64,000 nucleotides of DNA. Origin: Aquicoccus porphyridii. Its GTDB lineage: Bacteria; Pseudomonadota; Alphaproteobacteria; Rhodobacterales; Rhodobacteraceae. The notes under the pieces were generated by a model that searched no databases, was not told the DNA's origin, and worked only from the letters and a program-made list of their open reading frames with translations. The translations under genes and the position numbers were made by a program. Positions 43,435 to 52,596 of this stretch are shown in pieces; within the stretch, counting starts at the first letter, position 1; the number at the start of each line of letters is the position of its first letter. The stretch is from assembly GCF_008369105.1 (NCBI RefSeq), contig NZ_VINQ01000008.1:62001-126000 (forward strand), in the 5' to 3' direction.

Positions 43435-44712
43435 GTGGAAGATCATCCGCTCAGATACGAGCTTGCCAACGAGATGCATGCGCGGCCTTTTCCGGCGCTC
43501 GATGTGCCGTGCACGGCTGTGTTTCTCGCGTTGAAGCGGCCCGGAAATGCGGCCGGGCGCGACCGGGGCGAGGACATGGCACATCTTCGTGCGCTGCTCG
43601 ACCGGCACGGCGCGTCGCATCCCAAGGCCGATGCCACGCATTATTTCGGGCAGGTGGGGCGGTACTGGCTCAAATGGGAGAGCCATACCGAGGTCGTGAC
43701 CTATACCGCCTTTTCCGGCGGGCTGTCGTTGCGCGTCTTTGACCCTGCCGATTTCGAAGTCTTTCCGGCGGATTGGCTGGAGGCGGCGCCCGGACAGCGG
43801 ATCACGTCGGCCCTGATCCGGGTGGAGCCGCGGGGGAACGCGGACGTGGATGCAATCGCGGCACGGATGGCCGACTGGTTCGAGCCCGAGAGCCTTGCCG
43901 TCAGTCACGTTCTGGACGATGCGGCGGTGATGGCGGGCGATTTCCGGATCGACCCGGCGGGGCATCTGCGGTTCGCGGTTTTCGTCTCGGACGGGGTGGG
44001 CCAGCGGCGGGTCGGGCGGATCGTGCAGCGGCTCTGCGAGATCGAGACCTACAAGACGCTGTCGTTGTTGGGATTTGCGCGGGCCCGTGCGCTTTCGCCG
44101 GAACTGGCGCGGACTGGCGCGCGGCTTACCGCGCTGGTGGAGGACATGGGAGAGAAGGCGCGCCCGGCGGAGGAGACGCTTGGGCAGTTGCTGGAAGTGT
44201 CGGGGATGCTGGAGCAGATCGCGGCGCAGACCTCGTTCCGGATCAGCGCGACGGCGGCCTATGAGCGGCTGGTGCATGAGCGGGTCGAGGTGATGCACGA
44301 GGTGCGGTTCGCCGGGCGCCAGACCTTCGCCGAATTCATGCTGCGGCGGTTCGATCCGGCGATGCGGACGGTCAGGGCCACCGAGGCGCGGCTTCAAGTA
44401 ATGGTGGCACGGGCGGCGCGGGCGGCGAACCTGTTGCGCACGCGCGTTGACGTGGAGCGCAGCGCGCAGAACCAGGCGCTTCTGGAGAGCATGGACCGGC
44501 GGGCCGATCTGCAATTGCGGCTGCAACGCACGGTCGAGGGGCTGTCGGTGGTGGCGATCAGCTATTACGCCGTGTCGCTGGCTTCATACGCGCTTTATCC
44601 CCTGGCCGAGGCGACGGGCCTGGCCAAGGGGTGGCTCACGGCGGCGATCACTCTGCCGGTTGCGGGGCTTGTCTGGTGGTTGATCCGGCGGGTTCAGCGG
44701 AAACTGCACTGA
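43435..44712 (+). CDS. DUF3422 family membrane protein
   Basis: A 425-aa protein with GTG start. The N-terminus (LRYELANEMHARPFPAL) and the long soluble body with amphipathic helices match DUF3422, and two membrane helices close the protein (VVAISYYAVSLASYALYPL and WLTAAITLPVAGLVWWLI). The function is unknown. Its last 65 nt overlap, tail to tail, the 3' end of the YeeE-like gene. Confidence 0.87.
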   Translation: MEDHPLRYELANEMHARPFPALDVPCTAVFLALKRPGNAAGRDRGEDMAHLRALLDRHGASHPKADATHYFGQVGRYWLKWESHTEVVTYTAFSGGLSLRVFDPADFEVFPADWLEAAPGQRITSALIRVEPRGNADVDAIAARMADWFEPESLAVSHVLDDAAVMAGDFRIDPAGHLRFAVFVSDGVGQRRVGRIVQRLCEIETYKTLSLLGFARARALSPELARTGARLTALVEDMGEKARPAEETLGQLLEVSGMLEQIAAQTSFRISATAAYERLVHERVEVMHEVRFAGRQTFAEFMLRRFDPAMRTVRATEARLQVMVARAARAANLLRTRVDVERSAQNQALLESMDRRADLQLRLQRTVEGLSVVAISYYAVSLASYALYPLAEATGLAKGWLTAAITLPVAGLVWWLIRRVQRKLH

Positions 44713-45706
44713 GGCCCGCGCGCATGGCCAGGCCGCCCACACCGATGGCGGAGATGGCAAGGATCGCGGCCAGCGACAGGGTGGGAATTCCCGACAGCCC
44801 GGCACCCACGGTGCAGCCGCCCGCAAGCACGCCGCCTGCGCCCATCAGCACCGCACCGGCCATGTAGCGCCCGGTCTGGCGCGCGCTCTCGAAACTGGCC
44901 CACTGGAACTGCCCCCGGATGAGCGCGGTCAGCGCGGCACCGACCAGCACACCACCCACCAGCCCGGTGCCGAACCCGGGCTCTATGGCGGTCGAGGCGA
45001 TGGTGTAGAACAGCGCCTCGGTCGTGGGGGCGGTGAAAGACAGTGATGCCAGCGGGATCGGTTCGAACGTATCAAAGAGGATGAAGCCGGTGCCGACCCA
45101 GCCCAAGGGCACCAGCGCGCCCAGCAAGCCCGCCAGCACCAGCGTGCCGGTGCGGTTGCCCGAACGCAGCGCAAAGGCCAGGGCGGCCAGCGCGATAAGT
45201 GCGGCCCAGAGCAACGCGGGGCCGGGCAGGGCGGGTGCAACATCAAGTGTGATGCTGCCCAGCGTGGTGCGCACGGGGGCAAGCACGCCTTTGAGCGTGG
45301 CATGGGCGACCACGGCAAAGACCACCAGAACCAGCACGGCGCGCAGGTTGCCGGTGCCGCCCAGCACCGTCAGGCGCGAGATGCAACCACGTGTCAGGAT
45401 CATGCCGGCACCGAACATCAGCCCGCCCAGAACGATGGCCAGCACCGGCAGTCCGGGCGCCATGAAGCGGTGATCGCCAAAGGTGATCCAGCCCTGCGCA
45501 ACCGCGGCTTGCGTGCCCAGCACCGCCACCGCCAGCGCGGTCAGCCATACGCCCGCAGCCTGTCGCCGGTCGTCACCGTCGATGATGCGCCGGAAGCAAA
45601 ACCGTGTGATCTGTGCCAGCGCGCCGAAGGCCAAGCCAAGGGCGAGCGCGTACCATACCACAGCCTGTGGCGCGGTCAGGGTCTCAAAGCCGAAGCTCTC
45701 GAACAT
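44648..45706 (-). CDS. YeeE/YedE (TsuA-type) sulfur-compound transporter
   Basis: A 352-aa inner-membrane protein with about nine or ten helices and the conserved cysteine motifs of this family: TRFCFRR, LTRGCISRLTVLGGTGNLRA and LAGGCTVGAGLSG. In TsuA these cysteines pass thiosulfate across the membrane. Thiosulfate or another sulfane-sulfur compound is the likely substrate. The ATG at 45706 has the proper membrane-protein start. No TsuB/TusA partner is next to it. Confidence 0.9.
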   Translation of the reverse strand: MFESFGFETLTAPQAVVWYALALGLAFGALAQITRFCFRRIIDGDDRRQAAGVWLTALAVAVLGTQAAVAQGWITFGDHRFMAPGLPVLAIVLGGLMFGAGMILTRGCISRLTVLGGTGNLRAVLVLVVFAVVAHATLKGVLAPVRTTLGSITLDVAPALPGPALLWAALIALAALAFALRSGNRTGTLVLAGLLGALVPLGWVGTGFILFDTFEPIPLASLSFTAPTTEALFYTIASTAIEPGFGTGLVGGVLVGAALTALIRGQFQWASFESARQTGRYMAGAVLMGAGGVLAGGCTVGAGLSGIPTLSLAAILAISAIGVGGLAMRAGLSAVSAEPAGSTTRQAPQPAE

Positions 45707-45872
45707 GGGGCACCTTTCGTTCAAAACAGGAATTTCGTTCCAGATGCGCCCGTGTCGCGTGCATATCAAGCCCGCAGGGTGTTGCATGCCCGATCCGAGG
45801 CGGAACAGTTTCCCGATTCATGGCCTGTTCGAAAAACGTCGGTTTGCCCTGCACCGCCCGCACAAGGGCAAC

Positions 45873-45893
45873 AGCCCGCCACGAGGGCGGGCT
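45873..45893 (-). terminator. Hairpin after the oligopeptide transporter permease genes
   Basis: AGCCCGCC and GGCGGGCT form an 8-bp stem with a 5-nt loop, 23 nt past the stop of the last permease gene. The following bases (GTTGCCCTT) are only weakly T-rich. Confidence 0.55.
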
Positions 45894-45916
45894 GGTGATA
45901 CTGGTTCTTTTTTGCT

Positions 45917-46891
45917 TTAACGGCCGCGGATGCGCGGATCGAGCGCGTCGCGCAGCCCGTCGCCGAGGTAATTCACCGACAGGACGGTGAGCGAGATCAT
46001 CAGGCCCGGCAGCATCACCCGTTCGGGATATTCCTGCATCCGTGGCACCGCATCGGCCAGCATTTTGCCCCAGGTCGGGAAATCCGAGGGGAAGCCGACA
46101 CCGAGGAACGAGAGCGCGCTTTCGGTGATGATCGCGGTGGCAAGGCCCAGTGTGGCCGAGACCATGAGGGGCGAGAGCACGTTGGGCAGAAGGTGGCGGA
46201 AGATGATGCCGCGCGAGGTGGTGCCCGCGGCGCGGGCGGCGAGCACGAATTCACGTTCCTTGAGGGCGAGGATGTCGCCGCGCACGATCCGCGCGGCCTG
46301 CATCCACGAGGTGACGCCGATGACACCGACGATGAGGATGAACATGCCCATCTCGGGGCCGAAATTGGCCCTGAGCGGTTGTCGGAACAGCGTCACCGCG
46401 ACCAGCAACAAGGGCAGGATCGGCAGCGACAGCACAAGGTCGGTGAAGCGCATCAGCGGCCCGTCGAGCCGTTTGAAGAACCCGGCCAGCACGCCGATGG
46501 TGGTGCCGATCAGCATGGTCAGGATCATTGCGGCCCAGCCCACGGCCATCGAGGCGCGCCCACCCGCGATGACCTGGGCCAGTTGGTCACGTCCGAGATT
46601 GTCGGTGCCCAGCGGGTTGCCCCAACTGACCTTGGCGTCCGAATTCCAGATCGCGGTGTAGATCGGGCGCACGTCCTTGTTGCGGATGTCGAGTTTCTTG
46701 GGGTCGATCTGCCAGATCATGTCGCCGAACAGCACGGCCAGCGTGACGAAGATCAGGAAACCGCCGCCCAGAAGCGCGCCCTTGTGATGCTTGAACTGGT
46801 CCCAGACATCGCGCCATTGCGAGCGCGCGGGCTGGGTGATCTCGGGGTCCTGAAGGGCGTTGAGCGGGGTGTTGGGCATGGGATCAGTCAT
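45917..46891 (-). CDS. Dipeptide/oligopeptide ABC transporter permease (DppC/OppC type)
   Basis: A 324-aa membrane protein with six helices. The N-terminal OppC tail includes HKGALLGGGFLIFVTLAVLF; the EAA loop that contacts the ATPase is AARAAGTTSRGIIFRHLLPN. The C-terminal LSVNYLGDGLRDALDPRIRGR closes the family. Its ATG overlaps the stop of the first permease by 8 nt. Signal order on this strand is binding protein, permease B, permease C. Confidence 0.93.
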   Translation of the reverse strand: MTDPMPNTPLNALQDPEITQPARSQWRDVWDQFKHHKGALLGGGFLIFVTLAVLFGDMIWQIDPKKLDIRNKDVRPIYTAIWNSDAKVSWGNPLGTDNLGRDQLAQVIAGGRASMAVGWAAMILTMLIGTTIGVLAGFFKRLDGPLMRFTDLVLSLPILPLLLVAVTLFRQPLRANFGPEMGMFILIVGVIGVTSWMQAARIVRGDILALKEREFVLAARAAGTTSRGIIFRHLLPNVLSPLMVSATLGLATAIITESALSFLGVGFPSDFPTWGKMLADAVPRMQEYPERVMLPGLMISLTVLSVNYLGDGLRDALDPRIRGR

Positions 46892-47948
46892 ATCGAATCC
46901 TCGGGTCGAGAAGGCCGTAGAGGATATCGGCGATCAGGTTGAAGAGCACGATGAGTACCGCGAACATGAAGGTGATGGTCAGCACCATCGGCAGGTCATT
47001 GGCAAACAGCGCGGTGATCAGCAACTGGCCGATACCGTTCACCGAGAACACGACCTCGGTGATGATTGCGCCGCCGAAGATGGCGGGCACGCCGAGCGCG
47101 ATCACGGTGACGACGGGGATCATCGAGTTGCGCAGCACGTGGATCATGACGACGATCGCCTCCGAGAGGCCCTTGGCGCGGGCGGTGCGCACGTAGTCCT
47201 GATTGAGGTTGTCGAGCATTGAGGCGCGCATGAAACGGCTGATCTGGGCGGTGGTCTGAAGCGCGAGCACCATCACCGGCATGAGCATCTGCTGGAGTTG
47301 AAACACGAAGCTGTCCCAGTCGTCGACCACATGGGTAGTGTCATAGATGAAGGGGAACCAGCCCAGTTGCACCGAGAAGATCACGATCAGCAGCGGGCCG
47401 GTGAAGAAGGGCGGGATGGAAAAGCCGATCATGGTGATGAATGTGCCCGCCTGATCGAACACCGAATATTGCCGATAGGCCGAGTAGATGCCGATGGGAA
47501 TGGCGATCAGGATGCCCACGACATAGGCCATGCCCACGACCCAGAGCGTTTGCGGCAGGCGCTGCACCACGATGTCCATCACCGGCGAGCGGGTCTGCCA
47601 CGAGATCACGCGCAGATCGCAGGGGCCTTCGACGGTCGGACCGCAGGCGGTGTAGAGATTGGTATCGGGCAGCCAGCCGAACAGGGCGCTCTTGTTGGTG
47701 AGCCAGTCGATGAAGACCTGCGGTTCGATCCAGAACATCTGGACCAGCCATTTCCAGAACTGCACGTGGATCGGCTGACCGAGGCCGAGGGCCTCGCGCA
47801 TCTTCTGCTTGACCTCGGGCGGGACGGTCAGCGGCACCTGGGCCATCGGGTCGCCGGGGGCAAGTTGCAGCAGAAGGAAGATGATAAGAGCGATGAACAA
47901 GAGTGTCGGCACGGATAGAACCAGCCGTCGGATGGTATATGTCAGCAT
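46884..47948 (-). CDS. Dipeptide/oligopeptide ABC transporter permease (DppB/OppB type)
   Basis: A 354-aa partner permease with six helices and a large periplasmic loop between helices one and two (about residues 40-130, with CGPTVEGPCDLRVISW). The EAA loop is TARAKGLSEAIVVMIHVLRN and the ending LLDPRIRYD is typical. It is separated from the binding-protein gene by 110 nt that hold a strong GC hairpin, which fits higher production of the binding protein. Confidence 0.93.
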   Translation of the reverse strand: MLTYTIRRLVLSVPTLLFIALIIFLLLQLAPGDPMAQVPLTVPPEVKQKMREALGLGQPIHVQFWKWLVQMFWIEPQVFIDWLTNKSALFGWLPDTNLYTACGPTVEGPCDLRVISWQTRSPVMDIVVQRLPQTLWVVGMAYVVGILIAIPIGIYSAYRQYSVFDQAGTFITMIGFSIPPFFTGPLLIVIFSVQLGWFPFIYDTTHVVDDWDSFVFQLQQMLMPVMVLALQTTAQISRFMRASMLDNLNQDYVRTARAKGLSEAIVVMIHVLRNSMIPVVTVIALGVPAIFGGAIITEVVFSVNGIGQLLITALFANDLPMVLTITFMFAVLIVLFNLIADILYGLLDPRIRYD

Positions 47949-48000
47949 GGGGGACGCCCTTGTTGATCGGTCTTGTTGTTTTTCTTGCGGCGATATGTAT

Positions 48001-48038
48001 GCGCGCGCGCCCCGTGAATTCGGGGGGGCGCGCGCGCC
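48001..48038 (-). promoter_or_regulatory. Intercistronic GC hairpin between binding-protein and permease genes
   Basis: Alternating GCGCGCGCGCCCCG pairs with CGGGG(GG)GCGCGCGCGC across a 6-nt loop with two extra G bases. It lies about 20 nt after the binding-protein stop and has no T-run, so it more likely stabilises the upstream mRNA or weakens read-through than ends transcription. Confidence 0.55.
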
Positions 48039-48058
48039 TTTATCAGCTCAGTCGCGGA

Positions 48059-49759
48059 TCACTCGGTGCGATACCAGTCGGCCGCGTTCCACAGCAGGCT
48101 GTCCCAGGTGCTGTGCTTGAACCCGCCGAGCGTGTTCGACACGCCGGTCACACGGCCACGGTTCACCAGCGGAACGATGGTGTAGGTGTCCTTGGTCAGC
48201 ATGTCGTTCATCTTCTTGGCCAGTGCCGCGCGCGCCTCGAGCTCGCCAGTGGCGGCCAGTTCGTCGATCATCGCGTCATAGGCGGGATCGCAGAAGCGGT
48301 TGATGTTCTCACCGGCCCATTGGCTCGACGGCTTGGGCTCGTTGCCGCAACGATACTGCGCCAGGTAGGGCTGAGGATCGGCGCCATCGAAGTTGTTGGC
48401 ATACATTTCCACGTCGGCATAGAACTTCTGGAACGTGTCGGGCGAACCCGGGTCGCCGCCGAAGAAGACCGATGCGTTGACGTTGCGCAGCTCGGTTTCA
48501 ACGCCGATTTCTTCCCACCACTGTTTGATCAGCGCCTGAAAGTCCTGACGGACGGCGTTGGTCGAGGTCTGGTAGAGCAGCGAAAGGCGCATGCCATCCT
48601 TGGTGCGCACGCCGTCCGATCCCATGGTCCAGCCGGCTTCGTCGAGAAGCGCGTTGGCGCCGTCGATGTCCTGCACCAGACAATCGGTGTTGTCGCTGGC
48701 ATAGATTTCCGGGGCGGGCACCAGGTTACAGGTCGGCGTACCTGCCTGACCATAGCCGATTTCCGTCAGCAATTCGCGGTCGATCGCCATCGAGAGCGCC
48801 TTGCGCACACGGATGTCCGACAGGATCGGGTGCGGATGCGCGACGGTCGCGCGCTCTCCTTCGGGGAGATCGGGAGACGGATCGGTCATGTTCATCTCGA
48901 TCCGCTCGACCAGCGTTCCGAAGGCCGATTCCGCCTTGCCCATGCCGCCCTCTTCCATCTTGGCGAGCACGTCGGGGGCAAGTTGCAGGTTCCATGCGAT
49001 GTCGTATTCGCCGGTTTCCATCACCGCGCGCCCGGCGCCCGTGGCATCGCCGCCGCCTTTCAGCGTGAGCGTGGCAAAGGCGGGCTTTGCCGGGTCACGG
49101 TAGTTGGGGTTGGCGACATACTGGATCACGTCGTTGGGCTTGAACTCTTCCACCATGAAGGGTCCGGTGCCGATGGGCCCGAAATTCGCGTCGGTGCATT
49201 CCTGCGCCTTCGCGCCCATGCAGTTCTCGTACTGGGCCTTCTGGATGATCGGCGATTGCGCGCCCATGAAGGCCGAGTAAGGATAGGGTTGCGGCCGCTT
49301 GAAGTTGATCACGACGGTCAGATCATCCGGGGTTTCGATGCTTTCGACCCCTTCGAATTTCGAAAGCTGTGCACAGCCCCCTTCGGGATGCATGCAATAG
49401 TCGGCGGTGAATTTCACGTCGGCCGAGGTGAAGGGCGTGCCATCCGACCAGACCAGGCCTTCCTTGAGTTTCCAGGTGATCGAGGTCAGATCCTCGGCCA
49501 CGCCGCCATTCTCGATCGTCGGGATTTCCCGTGCGAGGAACGGCACCATGTTGCCGTTCTCATCGAAGCGGCCAAGCGGTTCGATCACCAGCGACGAGGC
49601 CTCGATGTCCTTGGTGCCGCCCGAGAGATAGGGGCTCAGGATCGAGGGCGCCTGCCAGTAGATCACGCCGACATGGCCGTCCGATCCGCGCTCAGCCATG
49701 GCCGCGGGGGCCAGTGCGAACGCTACGGCGGCGCCGAGCAGGGTTGATTTCATTTTCAT
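48059..49759 (-). CDS. Peptide ABC transporter substrate-binding protein (OppA/DppA type)
   Basis: A 566-aa family 5 extracellular binding protein with a signal peptide (MKMKSTLLGAAVAFALAPAAMA). The mature domain begins DGHVGVIYWQAPSILSPYLSGG; LVWSDGTPFTSADVKFTADY is the family signature. The 4- to 6-cysteine content (HPEGGCAQL, ENCMGAKAQECTD, TCNLV, DCLV, YRCGN, RFCDP) suggests disulphides. Peptides, nickel complexes or N-acyl amino acids are possible ligands. AAGGAG sits 6 nt before the ATG at 49759. Confidence 0.93.
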   Translation of the reverse strand: MKMKSTLLGAAVAFALAPAAMAERGSDGHVGVIYWQAPSILSPYLSGGTKDIEASSLVIEPLGRFDENGNMVPFLAREIPTIENGGVAEDLTSITWKLKEGLVWSDGTPFTSADVKFTADYCMHPEGGCAQLSKFEGVESIETPDDLTVVINFKRPQPYPYSAFMGAQSPIIQKAQYENCMGAKAQECTDANFGPIGTGPFMVEEFKPNDVIQYVANPNYRDPAKPAFATLTLKGGGDATGAGRAVMETGEYDIAWNLQLAPDVLAKMEEGGMGKAESAFGTLVERIEMNMTDPSPDLPEGERATVAHPHPILSDIRVRKALSMAIDRELLTEIGYGQAGTPTCNLVPAPEIYASDNTDCLVQDIDGANALLDEAGWTMGSDGVRTKDGMRLSLLYQTSTNAVRQDFQALIKQWWEEIGVETELRNVNASVFFGGDPGSPDTFQKFYADVEMYANNFDGADPQPYLAQYRCGNEPKPSSQWAGENINRFCDPAYDAMIDELAATGELEARAALAKKMNDMLTKDTYTIVPLVNRGRVTGVSNTLGGFKHSTWDSLLWNAADWYRTE

Positions 49760-49900
49760 GTCTCACTCCTTGTTGGACAGGATTTGAACCTGTGCGTTTG
49801 TTGCCACGCGAAGGGCGTGGTTTTCGATTGGTTTGCCGGAATGATATGTAACACATTCGAGGGGACAAAAACCCCCGATTTCGCGCATCCGCCCCGACAA

Positions 49901-49916
49901 CTGTGACGCATCACAG
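49901..49916. promoter_or_regulatory. Palindromic operator candidate between transporter genes
   Basis: CTGTGA-CGCA-TCACAG has perfect 6-bp arms and lies in the middle of the 290-nt divergent region, so one regulator bound here could control both arms of the cluster. The half-site resembles CRP- or GntR-type sites, but the spacer (4 nt) is shorter than for CRP. Confidence 0.45.
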
Positions 49917-49985
49917 ACCGAGTGGCCGCAAATTGCAAGGCTTGCGTCCGGGTCTGCGCCTTTTTTTTCATCACCGCCCAATTGT

Positions 49986-50014
49986 TTGACATCTTGCCGA
50001 AGCTGCCGTTAGCG
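49986..50014 (+). promoter_or_regulatory. Candidate promoter of the ATPase-deacylase operon
   Basis: A perfect TTGACA (49986-49991) is followed 17 nt later by TTAGCG, a poor -10 box. It lies about 40 nt before the ATPase start. Confidence 0.4.
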
Positions 50015-50049
50015 TTTCGCAATATCCAGCACATGCAATGGGGATTTCC

Positions 50050-51870
50050 ATGCTCGACCAGCCGATTGCGACGATCGAGAAGCTCCGGGTGGAGTTTCAG
50101 ACCAAGGATGGCCCGGTGGTTGGGGTCGAGGATGTGTCATTCGATATCAAGCCGGGCGAAACCGTTTGCATCGTTGGCGAATCCGGATCGGGCAAGTCGG
50201 TGTCGAGCCTGTCTCTGATGCGGCTGGTGGAGTATGGCGGCGGCGAGATCGCGGGCGGACGGTTGCTGTTCAACCGGCGCGAGGGCGATGAGATCGACCT
50301 GGCGAAAACCGACCAGGGGCTGATGCGGACGATTCGCGGCAACGAGATCGGGATGATCTTCCAGGAGCCGATGACCGCGCTCAACCCGGTGTTTACCGTG
50401 GGGCGGCAGTTGACCGAAGGGTTGCGCCTGCACATGGGGATGAACCGCAAACAGGCCGAGGCGCGGGCGCTGGAACTGCTCAACCAGGTGCGAATCCCCG
50501 AGGCCGAGCGGCGATTGAAGCAATATCCGCACGAATTGTCCGGCGGCATGCGCCAACGGGTGGTGATCGCGATGGCGCTGGCCTGTGAGCCGCGGCTGTT
50601 GATCGCGGACGAGCCGACGACGGCGCTGGACGTGACGATCCAGGCCGAGATCCTGGCGCTGGTGGACCGCTTGAAGCGCGAGACCGGAACGGCGGTGATG
50701 TTCATCACCCATGACATGGCGGTGGTGGCGCAGATGGCCGACCGGGTGGTCGTGATGTATCGCGGCAACAAGGTCGAAGAGGGAACGGTCGAAGAGATAT
50801 TCGAGAATCCGCAGCACGATTACACCAAGGCGCTTCTCTCGGCGGTGCCACGGCTGGGCGAGATGACCGGCAAGGATCTGCCCGAGCCGATGAAGCTCCT
50901 GGGGGTCGAGGGACATCGCACCGATCCGATTCCGGGCAGTGAAGACGTGCTTTTGGAAGTGCGCAACCTGACCACGCGGTTTCCGGTCAAGGGCGGGTTT
51001 TTCCGCCGGACGGTGGCCAATGTGCATGCGGTCGAAGACGTGTCCTTTTCGATTCGCAAGGGTCGAACGCTGAGCCTCGTGGGCGAATCGGGATGCGGAA
51101 AATCCACCGTGGGTCGCTCGATCCTGCGGCTGGTCGAGCCGCAGGAAGGGCATGTGACGCTGGGCGGGGTGGATATCATCGCGCTGGGCCATGACGGGCT
51201 GCAAAAGGCCCGGGCCGACATGCAGATGGTGTTTCAGGATCCGTTCGCGAGCCTCAATCCGCAGATGCAGTTGATGGACCAGGTGGCCGAGCCGCTGCGC
51301 AATTACCATGTCGTCAAGGGCAAGGAATTGCAGGACCGGGTGGCACAGCTTTTCGACCGGGTGGAATTGCCGCGCAGTTTCCTGCGGCGCTTCCCGCATG
51401 AATTGTCGGGCGGGCAGCGGCAGCGGGTGGCCATTGCGCGGGCACTGGCGCTGAATCCCAAGCTGATCGTCGCGGACGAGGCGGTTTCGGCGCTGGACGT
51501 GAGCGTGCAGGCGCAGGTGCTGAACCTGATGATGGAGCTTCAGGCGGAGCTGGGCCTGTCCTACCTGTTCATCAGCCACGACATGGCGGTGGTCGAGCGT
51601 GTGTCGCACGATGTGGGGGTGATGTATCTTGGGCGCATCGTCGAGATGGGGCCGCGCCGGGCCGTGTTCGAAGACCCCCGGCACCCCTATACACGCGCAT
51701 TGATGAAGGCGGTTCCGATCGCCGATCCGCACCGGCGGAAATCGGAAAAGGAATTGAACTTCAAACCGATCCCGTCGCCCATGCACCCGGTGGATTACGA
51801 GCCCGCACCTTCGGAATACGAAGAGGTGAGCCCGGGCCATTTCATCCTGACCACCGACAGCGGGTATTGA
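50050..51870 (+). CDS. Peptide ABC transporter ATP-binding protein, fused DppD-DppF
   Basis: A 606-aa protein with two complete ABC ATPase domains in one chain. Domain one has GESGSGKS, LSGGMRQR and LLIADEPTTALD; domain two has GESGCGKST, LSGGQRQR and LIVADEAVSALD, where DEA replaces the common DEP. Each is followed by the oligopeptide-transporter C-terminal motif (NPQHDYTKALLSAVPR; DPRHPYTRALMKAVP). It energises the two divergent permeases. The ATG at 50050 has GGGG upstream; one at 50038 has none. Next gene follows after 12 nt. Confidence 0.94.
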   Translation: MLDQPIATIEKLRVEFQTKDGPVVGVEDVSFDIKPGETVCIVGESGSGKSVSSLSLMRLVEYGGGEIAGGRLLFNRREGDEIDLAKTDQGLMRTIRGNEIGMIFQEPMTALNPVFTVGRQLTEGLRLHMGMNRKQAEARALELLNQVRIPEAERRLKQYPHELSGGMRQRVVIAMALACEPRLLIADEPTTALDVTIQAEILALVDRLKRETGTAVMFITHDMAVVAQMADRVVVMYRGNKVEEGTVEEIFENPQHDYTKALLSAVPRLGEMTGKDLPEPMKLLGVEGHRTDPIPGSEDVLLEVRNLTTRFPVKGGFFRRTVANVHAVEDVSFSIRKGRTLSLVGESGCGKSTVGRSILRLVEPQEGHVTLGGVDIIALGHDGLQKARADMQMVFQDPFASLNPQMQLMDQVAEPLRNYHVVKGKELQDRVAQLFDRVELPRSFLRRFPHELSGGQRQRVAIARALALNPKLIVADEAVSALDVSVQAQVLNLMMELQAELGLSYLFISHDMAVVERVSHDVGVMYLGRIVEMGPRRAVFEDPRHPYTRALMKAVPIADPHRRKSEKELNFKPIPSPMHPVDYEPAPSEYEEVSPGHFILTTDSGY

Positions 51871-51882
51871 GGATCAGCGGGC

Positions 51883-52596
51883 ATGGCCAAGGCAGGACCG
51901 CGCAAATCGGTATTGATCACGGGAGGAGCGCGGGGCATCGGAGAGGGAATCGTTGCCGCCCTCTACCCCGATCATGATCTGACTGTCCATTACAACAGGA
52001 CGAGGCCGGACACGGATATGATCGGGCAATGCGCCGTGTTTCAGGGTGATTTGACCGACCCGTCCACGCCGGCCCGCGCGGTTGAGGCAGCAATGGCGCG
52101 TTTTGGCAGGCTTGACGCGATTGTGCACAATGCCGGTGTGATCGCAGATTCGCCCCTCGACAGCTTCGACCCCGATGCATATCGCGCGATGTTCGAGGTG
52201 AATCTCTTTGCTGCACAAGGCTTGTTGGCAGCGGCGCGGCCACATTTCGGGCGCGGGGGGGTGATGGTCAATATTTCATCGGTCAACGCCGTCCTTCCGC
52301 CAAGTGGTGCGTCGATGTATGGGGCGAGCAAGGCGGCCCTTGAGCTTTGGACGCGCGGAGCGGCCAAGGAACTGGGACCGCAAGGTATTCGAGTCAACGC
52401 TATTGCGCCCGGTGCCATTGACGTGGCCGGTGCGGCGCGCGATGAGGCTCTGAAGCAGGCCTTTGTCGAAATGACCGCGCTTGGCCGCATGGGGACGCCG
52501 CAGGACATAGCGGACGCTGTGTGTTTCCTGATCAGCGATCAGGCGGCGTTCATTACCGGAGAAGTGCTGACCGTGTCAGGAGGATACAGACTGTGA
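51883..52596 (+). CDS. Short-chain dehydrogenase/reductase in the peptide cluster
   Basis: A 237-aa SDR with TGGARGIG cofactor loop, NNAG-like HNAG, Ser in VNISSVNA and YGASK. The ending FLISDQAAFITGEVLTVSGGYRL is normal for FabG-like enzymes. GC seems a little lower than in its neighbours. It is bound to the transporter ATPase gene (12-nt gap) and overlaps the deacylase start (GTGA), so it belongs to the same transcript. Its substrate is unknown, perhaps a carbonyl or hydroxy compound released from the imported amide. Confidence 0.88.
   Translation: MAKAGPRKSVLITGGARGIGEGIVAALYPDHDLTVHYNRTRPDTDMIGQCAVFQGDLTDPSTPARAVEAAMARFGRLDAIVHNAGVIADSPLDSFDPDAYRAMFEVNLFAAQGLLAAARPHFGRGGVMVNISSVNAVLPPSGASMYGASKAALELWTRGAAKELGPQGIRVNAIAPGAIDVAGAARDEALKQAFVEMTALGRMGTPQDIADAVCFLISDQAAFITGEVLTVSGGYRL

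Noticed and set aside
49770-49830. A tRNA gene next to the T-arm look-alike
   Set aside because: No acceptor stem, D arm or seven-base anticodon loop can be paired; only the T arm fits.
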